A DNA stretch of 46,029 nt from JAZDFC01 sp043808235 (GTDB lineage Bacteria; Bacteroidota; Ignavibacteria; Ignavibacteriales; Melioribacteraceae): positions 1 to 46,029 of the forward strand of contig JAZDFC010000027.1 in NCBI GenBank assembly GCA_043808235.1, written 5' to 3'. Positions 40,114-46,029 of this stretch are shown here, piece by piece; the first letter of the stretch is position 1; each line of letters opens with the position of its first letter. The notes below the pieces were generated by a model. It did not search any database, had not been told where the DNA came from, and saw only the letters and a program-made list of their open reading frames with translations. Position numbers and translations under genes: made by a program.

Positions 40114-40719
40114 ATGAACGAAAAAGAAATGAACGCCGCCGAAGATCTCGCTTACATCAAGCAAATTATCACTGATAGCAAAAATATTATTATTCACAAC
40201 GGAATGGGTTTTATAATCTGGGGTATATGCATCACTATCGCATTGGTTATTACTTATATTCATATTGTTTCCCGAATATATCTTTATATAAATTATGTTT
40301 GGATTTTGCTTGTTGCAATTGGCTTCGGTTTCAGTATTTGGGAGAATCTGCGTAAAATTCGTAAAGCCAGGGTGTCTACTTTTGTCGGGAAATTAACTGG
40401 AGCTGTATGGTTTTCATCCGCTATCTCTATATTAATAATTGGTTTTGTTGCTCCACTATTTCATGTTTATCATCAAGTTTATATTTCTCCTTTAGTTTGC
40501 CTTATATTAGCAATTGGTTATTTCTTAACAGGTTTTTTATTACAACAGTATTGGATTAGCATACTATCAATATTCTGGTGGCTTGGTGCTGTAGTAATAT
40601 TTATTTTCCCAACAAAGGAATCGTTACTTGTAATGGCAGTGATGATGTTGTTTTTGCAAACCATACCGGGCATTATTTTATATATTAAGTCTAGAAAAGA
40701 AACCAAGAGCGAAGCATGA
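40114..40719 (+). CDS. Polytopic membrane protein of unknown function
   Basis: The family is not recognised. From the ATG at 40114 (AAGGAAG upstream; an in-frame TTG two codons earlier is on the spacer) it has 201 residues: a cytoplasmic N-terminus (NEKEMNAAEDLAYIKQIITDS) and about six membrane helices. The pattern MNAxEDLAYIKxIIxDSKxI...GxGFIxWG occurs in Bacteroidota membrane proteins encoded directly before a small winged-helix regulator. That is the case here: the stop overlaps the next start by 4 bases (ATGA). It may sense a membrane condition or be the effector of the regulator. Confidence 0.8.
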   Translation: MNEKEMNAAEDLAYIKQIITDSKNIIIHNGMGFIIWGICITIALVITYIHIVSRIYLYINYVWILLVAIGFGFSIWENLRKIRKARVSTFVGKLTGAVWFSSAISILIIGFVAPLFHVYHQVYISPLVCLILAIGYFLTGFLLQQYWISILSIFWWLGAVVIFIFPTKESLLVMAVMMLFLQTIPGIILYIKSRKETKSEA

Positions 40720-41015
40720 CGGATTTTGATTACCAACAATTAGATGATATTATTCATTCAAGGATACGATTAGCTGTTTTAGCAGTATTGATTTCAGTTG
40801 ATGAAGCTGAGTTCACATTTATCCGCGAGAAGGTGAAAGCTACGGATGGAAATTTGAGTGTAAATCTAAAAAAATTAGAAGAAGCCGGCTATATTTTTTC
40901 GCGCAAAGAATTTGTAAATAAAAAACCGGTTAGTACATACAAATTATCAAACAAAGGTAAAAAAGCATTTGAGATTTATGTAGAACGACTCGAACAAATT
41001 ATCCGGCCTAAATAA
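40716..41015 (+). CDS. Winged-helix transcriptional regulator
   Basis: A 99-residue protein with one winged-helix domain: DDIIHSRIRLAVLAVLISVD, TFIREKVKATDGNLSVNLKK with the recognition helix around NLSVNLKKLEEAGYI, and a wing SRKEFVNKKPVSTYKLSNKG. It matches the short MarR/ArsR-like HTH group (winged helix DNA-binding domain type). The last helix (ALEIYVERLEQII-like) would dimerise. It overlaps the membrane protein gene by 4 bases and probably controls its own operon, including the TPR protein and the TonB receptor downstream. No effector pocket is visible. Confidence 0.9.
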   Translation: MTDFDYQQLDDIIHSRIRLAVLAVLISVDEAEFTFIREKVKATDGNLSVNLKKLEEAGYIFSRKEFVNKKPVSTYKLSNKGKKAFEIYVERLEQIIRPK

Positions 41016-41071
41016 ATTTTTTTGGTCGCACACTTTATAAATTAAAGCACTTTAACAAAATAGAGGAAAAA

Positions 41072-41875
41072 ATGAAAACTAAATCAATCTTAACAACACT
41101 ATTACTGTTATCGTTATTAACAGCGAAAATATTTTCTCAGCAAGCGGATATTTCCAAAATACTATTTGAGGCGAAGCAAACTTCCGACAAAGCATTGCTT
41201 AGTTATGATGCTGCTTTATTTATGGAATCGAATGCTGCATGCGAACGAGTATTATCTGTTCAACCGGATAATCAATTCGCAACTTACTTACTTGCATATA
41301 ATTATTATCGGATGCAGACAGTGAGCATGAAAGATAATGATCGCAGCAAAGTTGAATTGTATTTTAACAAAGCCAAAGAATGCTGCGATAAATTAACCAA
41401 CTCGGAAGAATATGATTCCGAAGCCAAAACATTATTAGCCGCTGTATATATGATGAAACTCGCAATCAATCAATCCGATGCTCCGGCAATATCGATGACG
41501 ATTAGCTCGCTGTTGGAACAAGCATCATTTCGGGAATTCGCAAATCCGCGAACTCTTTTAATCCGCGGTATTATGGCGCTTAATACACCGCCAGTGTTTG
41601 GAGGCAGTGTGGACGCTGCAATGGAATATTTCAACAAAGCCGAAGTAATCTTTCAAAATTCCAAATCCCCGGATGAATTAAAACCTAACTGGGGTTACCT
41701 GGAAACTCTTGCATATAAAGGACAAGCGCTCACAAAGAAGGGAATGGTTCAAGAGGCAAAATCCGCATACAATAAAGTTCTTGAAATTGAGCCGAACTTT
41801 GGATGGGTTAAATATGTTCTTCTCCCTCAACTTGAAAAACAAGTTGCGGAAAAGGAAAGCACAACTACGAAATGA
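41072..41875 (+). CDS. Secreted TPR protein
   Basis: A 267-residue protein has a signal peptide (1-22, ending AKIFSQ) and helical TPR-like repeats: AALFMESNAACERVLSVQPD, QFATYLLAYNYYRM, YFNKAKECCDKL, then GYLETLAYKGQALTKKGMVQ and EAKSAYNKVLEIEPNFGWVK, the last a clear TPR. It is probably periplasmic and binds a partner protein or peptide. It is placed between the regulator (57 bases) and the TonB receptor (21 bases), so it may assist the receptor. The ribosome binding site AGAGGA is strong. Confidence 0.82.
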   Translation: MKTKSILTTLLLLSLLTAKIFSQQADISKILFEAKQTSDKALLSYDAALFMESNAACERVLSVQPDNQFATYLLAYNYYRMQTVSMKDNDRSKVELYFNKAKECCDKLTNSEEYDSEAKTLLAAVYMMKLAINQSDAPAISMTISSLLEQASFREFANPRTLLIRGIMALNTPPVFGGSVDAAMEYFNKAEVIFQNSKSPDELKPNWGYLETLAYKGQALTKKGMVQEAKSAYNKVLEIEPNFGWVKYVLLPQLEKQVAEKESTTTK

Positions 41876-41896
41876 TTTTTTCGGAAAGGAACAAAA

Positions 41897-44110
41897 ATGA
41901 AAACTTTAACTATGATTTTATTGATATCGGTATTATTTATTCCGTTTAGCTGTAACCAAGCGAGCGATTCGAAAAAAATTGAAGGAAGTGTTCTCGATTC
42001 GAACAATAATCCGCTTGCGTATGTGAACGTTTATTTGCTTAACACACTTGAAGGCGGTATGACGGATGAATCCGGTAATTTTGTGTTTACAACAAACGCG
42101 AATGGCAAAGTCACAATTGTTGCAAGTATGATGGGATATGAAAAGTTCATTCAAGAGCTTGATTTGGCAGCCACAGCAGATTTTCATCTTAAGATCATTC
42201 TTGAGCAAGGCGAAATTGAAATGAAAGAATCAATCGTTACCGGTAGCGCATACAGTTCGGAAGAAGGTAAGGGTTTGGTAATTACATCAATGGATGTAAT
42301 GACGACTCCGGGTGGGGCGGCAGATATTTTTCAATCATTGAAAACTTTACCCGGTTTAACTCAAGTTTCTGAGAGCGCACAGTTATATGTCCGCGGCGGT
42401 GACCCGATTGAAACAATAACAATTGTTGACCAGGCTTCTCTTTATCATCCCTATACTTACGAATCGAATTACGGCGGATTATTTTCAAACCTCAATACCA
42501 ATTCTGTAAGGAATTTATTTTTCTCAAGCGGTGGCTTCTCTGCCAAATACGGAAACGCATTATCGGGAGTATTGGAGATCGAAACAAAGAGCGAACCGAT
42601 TGCAACAAACTTTTCGTTTGGACTTTCGATGGCGGCGGGTTCAGTTTCCGCCGAGGTACCGATAATCGAGGATAAATTTGGTTTTAGAATATATGCACAA
42701 CAAAGCTTTACCAAACCAATATTGTGGTTGAACGGCGAGCTCGATAGATTTACAACAACACCCAACTCAAAAGATTTGAATGCGATTTTAACTTACAAAT
42801 ATTCGCGGACAGGAAGAATCAAATTCATGGGAATGTTTGCCTCGGATGGGCAGGGAGTGCAAGTTGAACGTGCCGAGTATAACGGCAACTTCGATGGGAA
42901 TTCCGATAACAATCTTTTCAATCTTCAGCAATCCGATATCTTGTTCGAAAACTTTTTAACAAAGAACAGCATGTCTTACAGCAGGCATAATAACAACTGG
43001 CAGCTTGGAGTTCTCGATCTTGATATGACTGATGAAATTATAAAATTCAGGAATGACAATGAATATTCACTCTCATCGAATGCCCGCATACTGGGAGGAA
43101 TTGAATTCGAAAAACGGATAGAAAAATATATCGGAACGATTCCGGATGAGGATTACGATATTCGCCCCGATGCAGTGGCAGTAGTACTTGATGAAAGTAT
43201 TTCGAATTGGAGAATAGGCGCTTATGGCGAAGTTGAATATTCAAAACTGCTCGGAATAAAAAATCTATTCAGTATTGCCGGCGCCAGAACTGATGTCTTT
43301 CCGGATTTGAATATTTCGTGGTTCGATCCAAGATTTTCAGTCGGATATAAGATAACCGAAAACTCAACATTGAAATTAGGCGGCGGAATTTTTCACCAGT
43401 TGCCGGAAACCCGGTTGTTTGCTCGAACAGACGGCAATCCAAATTTAAAACCTATGCAGGCGGTTCATTATGTTTTATCGTATGATCTTAATTTTACTTC
43501 ATTCAATACACTGCGCATTGAAGCATATCATAAAACCTATGATAACCTACCTCTCGAAGACACTCAAATAAATTACAACAATAACGGAAGCGGATTTGCC
43601 AATGGGTTCGATGTGATTTTGAAAGGGGATTTACCTTTTGCAATTTCCGGATGGATTTCATACGGATATATTAACACAAAAAGAAAGTGGATGGATTATG
43701 AAGAGATGACAAGCAGCAGTTATGATATTACACATAATGTTGCAATCATCTTAAAATACAATCTCTCGGCGATGTGGCAGATTGGGATAAATTATAAATA
43801 CGCAACCGGCAGACCGTTTACACCAATAACCGGGTCAGATTATAAAAGTGAGCTTGATATTTATGAACCGGTTTACGGCATCGATAACTCGGCACGATAC
43901 AAAAATTATGAACGTCTCGACTTACGCATTACTCATATGAACCAGATGTTCGGGAAATACTTTACGGTATTTTATGTGGAAGCTTTGAATATACTTGGTA
44001 TCAAGAATTTGTTTGGATACACTTACAACAAAGATTACACCGAGCAAACCGGGATTGCGAGCTATTTCGGTAGAAGAACTGTCGTGTTTGGAATGCAAAT
44101 ATCATTTTAA
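41897..44110 (+). CDS. TonB-dependent receptor with CarboxypepD-reg N-terminus
   Basis: A 737-residue outer-membrane receptor that imports an unknown ligand with TonB energy. The signal peptide ends PFSC, so the mature N-terminus might be lipidated at Cys19, although the lipobox is poor. Residues about 28-105 are the CarboxypepD-reg/DUF4480-like domain (KIEGSVLDSNNNPLAYVNVY, GGMTDESGNFVF). The plug (about 110-225) includes QLYVRGGDPIETITIVDQAS and GALSGVLEIETK-like strands, and the barrel runs to the final FGMQISF with terminal Phe. It is the last gene of the regulator/TPR cluster and ends at a strong terminator. It is at the short end for such receptors. Confidence 0.92.
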   Translation: MKTLTMILLISVLFIPFSCNQASDSKKIEGSVLDSNNNPLAYVNVYLLNTLEGGMTDESGNFVFTTNANGKVTIVASMMGYEKFIQELDLAATADFHLKIILEQGEIEMKESIVTGSAYSSEEGKGLVITSMDVMTTPGGAADIFQSLKTLPGLTQVSESAQLYVRGGDPIETITIVDQASLYHPYTYESNYGGLFSNLNTNSVRNLFFSSGGFSAKYGNALSGVLEIETKSEPIATNFSFGLSMAAGSVSAEVPIIEDKFGFRIYAQQSFTKPILWLNGELDRFTTTPNSKDLNAILTYKYSRTGRIKFMGMFASDGQGVQVERAEYNGNFDGNSDNNLFNLQQSDILFENFLTKNSMSYSRHNNNWQLGVLDLDMTDEIIKFRNDNEYSLSSNARILGGIEFEKRIEKYIGTIPDEDYDIRPDAVAVVLDESISNWRIGAYGEVEYSKLLGIKNLFSIAGARTDVFPDLNISWFDPRFSVGYKITENSTLKLGGGIFHQLPETRLFARTDGNPNLKPMQAVHYVLSYDLNFTSFNTLRIEAYHKTYDNLPLEDTQINYNNNGSGFANGFDVILKGDLPFAISGWISYGYINTKRKWMDYEEMTSSSYDITHNVAIILKYNLSAMWQIGINYKYATGRPFTPITGSDYKSELDIYEPVYGIDNSARYKNYERLDLRITHMNQMFGKYFTVFYVEALNILGIKNLFGYTYNKDYTEQTGIASYFGRRTVVFGMQISF

Positions 44111-44112
44111 AT

Positions 44113-44144
44113 AAAAGCTGCATTCAAATTGAATGCAGCTTTTT
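44113..44144. terminator. Rho-independent terminator after the TonB receptor gene
   Basis: A perfect 13-bp stem AAAAGCTGCATTC (44113-44125) pairs with 44131-44143 around the loop aaatt and ends in a T-run. The upstream A-run gives a matching T-run on the other strand, so it can also end the small membrane-protein gene coming from the right. Confidence 0.93.
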
Positions 44145-44192
44145 CAATCATACAAATAAATTTACCAACTAATTTAATGGCTGAAAAAATAA

Positions 44193-44324
44193 TCACAGAC
44201 CAAATATCAGTTTAATAAATAGGAATGATACTGCAATTCCCATCATTACTAACATGATGATAAATTCTATTGGTAGCTTTTTCTCCTTCTGACTCTCCAA
44301 AGGAGTATTATTTTCGTTAGACAT
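44193..44324 (-). CDS. Small single-span membrane protein (43 residues)
   Basis: An ATG at 44324 preceded by AGAGGTGG at good spacing opens 43 codons. The protein begins MSNENNTPLESQKEKKLPIE, a charged cytoplasmic part, then has one hydrophobic helix (FIIMLVMMGIAVSFLFIKLI) and ends FGL. A strong ribosome binding site, a positive-inside charge pattern and the convergent terminator behind it support a real gene. The family is not recognised. It lies between the TonB receptor and a type IX-secreted protein; its role is unknown. Confidence 0.72.
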   Translation of the reverse strand: MSNENNTPLESQKEKKLPIEFIIMLVMMGIAVSFLFIKLIFGL

Positions 44325-44414
44325 AATCCACCTCTAATTATTATTAATTAAATGCTTCATGAGCCCGCAATGAGCAGAGTTCATGATAATATTAAAATAT
44401 AATGTGAAAATAGA

Positions 44415-44777
44415 TTATGTTAACGGAGGTGCGCGATTACTATTGAGTCCACAGAATGCTATTGGCTGAAAATTTGGAGCAACATAGGGAAAGAATAAAT
44501 AATTACAATCTAATCGATGTTGCGTTTGTTGATAAGTAATACTGCAATAATTATTTGCAACCTGATTTGATTTGTTTGATGAGCAAGTAATTAACTTATT
44601 TTGGATAAAATAAGTTTGCCGGGGCACATCGGTTCGGCTCTTTATTGGGCTTAATCTGCGCTCATAATCATTTGAAAAGGAGTGGTATTCATGCCCGGAA
44701 AAGCTTGTAGGATATAAATAGGTATGTAATAAAAAAACATAAATACAAATGCTGCAATATGTTGCGAGTCGTTTCAT
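44415..44777 (-). CDS. Doubtful small secreted protein
   Basis: From an ATG at 44777 an open frame gives about 120 residues, beginning MKRLATYCSICIYVFLLHTY and LYPTSFSG, which looks like a signal peptide. The rest is polar, with several cysteines (LITCSSNKSN, NNYCSITYQQ, HRLDCNY, AFCGLNSN) and no known motif. There is no ribosome binding site and the frame is open further upstream to 44831. It fills the stretch of more than 500 bases between two genes; base composition does not decide. It is listed with low confidence. Confidence 0.35.
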   Translation of the reverse strand: MKRLATYCSICIYVFLLHTYLYPTSFSGHEYHSFSNDYERRLSPIKSRTDVPRQTYFIQNKLITCSSNKSNQVANNYCSITYQQTQHRLDCNYLFFPYVAPNFQPIAFCGLNSNRAPPLT

Positions 44778-44850
44778 ACTTGGTGCAAATCTATTGAATT
44801 GAATTTCCAATATCAATGAATTTAGATGCACACAAAATTTGAAATGTTAC

Positions 44851-46029
44851 CTATTTAATCAGCATCATCTTCCTCACCGCAGAATATTCCCCCGCCTGCA
44901 ATTTATAAAAATAAATTCCACTTGAAAGATTCGAACCGTCAAATTCAACCTGGTAACTGCCGGGATTTTTATATTCGTTTACCAACTCCGCAACTTCTCT
45001 CCCAAGCACATCAAAAATTTTTAACGTGACATGTTGTAAAGACGCGCCACCCGTCAATTGCCGGGCAAGTTGCCCCGTCTCTACGGAGGGGATAGTAAAT
45101 TTAATTGTTGTTGTTGGATTAAACGGATTTGGATAGTTTTGAGATAAATCAAAATTTACCGGCTGTTTGGAATCATTAGCAACATGACTTATGTTGGAGT
45201 TGTTATAAACCTCAAATTCATAAATTGAATAGCCCCATACGGTTCCCCGTGTTATTCCGGTTAGTTTAATGTATCGGGCAGTTTCATCAACGATATGTTT
45301 TTCGAAACCCCCGATACCGTCGGTTACATATATAACAGATTGCCATGAAGTTTTGTCGTTAGAAGTCTGGATATAATAGCTCTTGCCATAAGCTGTTTCC
45401 CAATAAATTCTTATTTCATCAAAGTGTTTTACCGAGCCGAAATCGAGAATAAAAGTTTGCGGATCGCTGAACTGCGATGACCATCGCGAGTCATAATTTC
45501 CATCAACTGCATTTTCACCTTCAAGTCCGATACCCTCGATTGATGATACCTCGACAATTTTATTCAATGCAATATTTTCCGGCGGTTGATCGTAAACCGT
45601 AAGTATTTTTGATTTGAAATTGTTGGTAGTAACTGTTTCCAAAATATTGTTTTGAAAATTTACAAGTGCATCAATCATATACTGACCTGGAGTAGCTGTA
45701 GTCCATAAATTAGTACTTCCGGCTGCAACATTACCATAAACCAAAGTCATTCCACCTGTAGGAATCGATCCTGTAAATTCGGTTGATGTGCAGATCTCTT
45801 GTCCATCAACTGCAAACAATATTTGATGTGAAGCGCCGGCCGGACTTGCTGTTGTTCCCCTATTAATAATTGTTGCATAAAAAATAACATCGTCACCGGT
45901 AACCGGGTAAGCCGGAATAGTATAAATATTAGCGATTTGAAGATCGGGTCTTAACTCACCGGAAACAATTTCGAATTGTGCAGTGAGAGGTGGATTTGCA
46001 GATGATCCTCCAACATGTGCAATATAGTT
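44851..46029 (-). CDS. Type IX-secreted CARDB/F5-8-type C protein, N-terminus beyond window
   Basis: The frame is open from the right edge (first codons NYIAHVGGSS) to a stop at 44851, giving 392 residues without start. The first part has a CARDB-like adhesive domain (LRPDLQIANIYTIPAYPVTG, VIFYATIINRG, VLNFQ/VTTNNF-type end). Next comes an F5/8 type C (discoidin) domain (NIALNKIVEVSSIEG, ENAVDGNYDSRWSSQFSDPQ, YIKLTGITRG) that would bind sugars. Last is the type IX sorting domain (QNYPNPFNPTTTIKFTIP, FDVLGREVAELVNE, SGIYFYKLQAGEYS). A 17-residue in-frame insertion encoded by a palindromic repeat sits inside the sorting domain. It is a surface or secreted protein. Confidence 0.9.
   Translation of the reverse strand, partial: NYIAHVGGSSANPPLTAQFEIVSGELRPDLQIANIYTIPAYPVTGDDVIFYATIINRGTTASPAGASHQILFAVDGQEICTSTEFTGSIPTGGMTLVYGNVAAGSTNLWTTATPGQYMIDALVNFQNNILETVTTNNFKSKILTVYDQPPENIALNKIVEVSSIEGIGLEGENAVDGNYDSRWSSQFSDPQTFILDFGSVKHFDEIRIYWETAYGKSYYIQTSNDKTSWQSVIYVTDGIGGFEKHIVDETARYIKLTGITRGTVWGYSIYEFEVYNNSNISHVANDSKQPVNFDLSQNYPNPFNPTTTIKFTIPSVETGQLARQLTGGASLQHVTLKIFDVLGREVAELVNEYKNPGSYQVEFDGSNLSSGIYFYKLQAGEYSAVRKMMLIK
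45034..45084. repeat. Palindromic GTAGAGACG-type repeat inside the sorting domain
   Basis: Fifty-one bases run from ttgtaaagacgcgcca to ccccgtctctac. The ends pair as an imperfect palindrome (gtagagacggggca against tgtaaagacgcgcca). This resembles the dispersed repeat with ends GTAGAGACGCGCC found between genes in many Bacteroidota and related genomes. Here it lies in frame and adds 17 residues (VETGQLARQLTGGASLQ) to the protein. Confidence 0.7.

Noticed and set aside
1..46029. CRISPR arrays, tRNA and rRNA genes
   Set aside because: No evenly spaced direct repeats, no cloverleaf with a GGTTCGAATC-type arm outside genes and no rRNA sequence were seen by reading. A tRNAscan run would be decisive.

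Overview
The window is AT-rich DNA that looks like a chromosomal segment of a free-living member of the Ignavibacteria (Bacteroidota/Chlorobiota side). Three things suggest this. Two proteins carry the type IX secretion C-terminal sorting domain in the NYPNPFNPTT...SGIYFYKL form common in that class. There are many lipoproteins, a CarboxypepD-reg TonB receptor and DUF5916 and Sel1 proteins. Ribosome binding sites are frequent but often weak, with several TTG starts decided by a strong Shine-Dalgarno. The assignment is inference from protein style, not a database match. I saw no tRNA, rRNA or CRISPR array.

Layout. 1-557: 5' part of an IS1634-type transposase running off the left edge. 993-8606: housekeeping and envelope genes (FKBP lipoprotein, RlmL-like methyltransferase with a damaged catalytic motif, outer-membrane barrel, DinB, two TPM proteins, two hydrolases). 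8607-13858: metH, then divergently hldD and a Nudix hydrolase. 13931-14092: a mazE antitoxin remnant. 14131-18149: a lipoprotein, an alpha/beta hydrolase and a membrane CHASE2 sigma-54-activator-like regulator. 18177-22400: an accessory region with two HEPN-like proteins, a minimal type IX cargo, and a BRO-N protein beside a 27-codon hsdM fragment, bracketed by imperfect direct repeats. 22470-27260: a co-directional cluster of two lipoproteins, a barrel-transglutaminase fusion and a FecR-like protein. It has no function I recognise and is the best candidate for an undescribed envelope system.

27287-32938: a prenyltransferase-like helical-barrel protein, DUF4342, a hicBA toxin-antitoxin pair, a DUF4143 ATPase and the RNA-repair pair archease-rtcB. 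The ATPase gene lies between the true 3' end of rtcB and a second, internally deleted copy of that end. The two copies share a structured non-coding tail that is far more conserved than the coding part. 33027-44110: DUF5916 protein, SpoIIE-type phosphatase, Sel1 protein, RsbW-like kinase, lytic transglycosylase, and a membrane protein/winged-helix/TPR/TonB-receptor cluster ending in a strong terminator. 44193-46029: a 43-residue membrane protein not obvious at usual length cut-offs, a doubtful small ORF, and a partial type IX-secreted protein whose sorting domain carries an in-frame palindromic repeat.

Working together: archease and RtcB form an RNA ligation unit. The phosphatase and RsbW-like kinase resemble a partner-switching pair. 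The sorting-domain proteins imply a type IX secretion system elsewhere in the genome. Several families of dispersed non-coding repeats sit in gene junctions and in two places inside coding sequence, which makes repeat-driven remodelling the main theme of the accessory parts.
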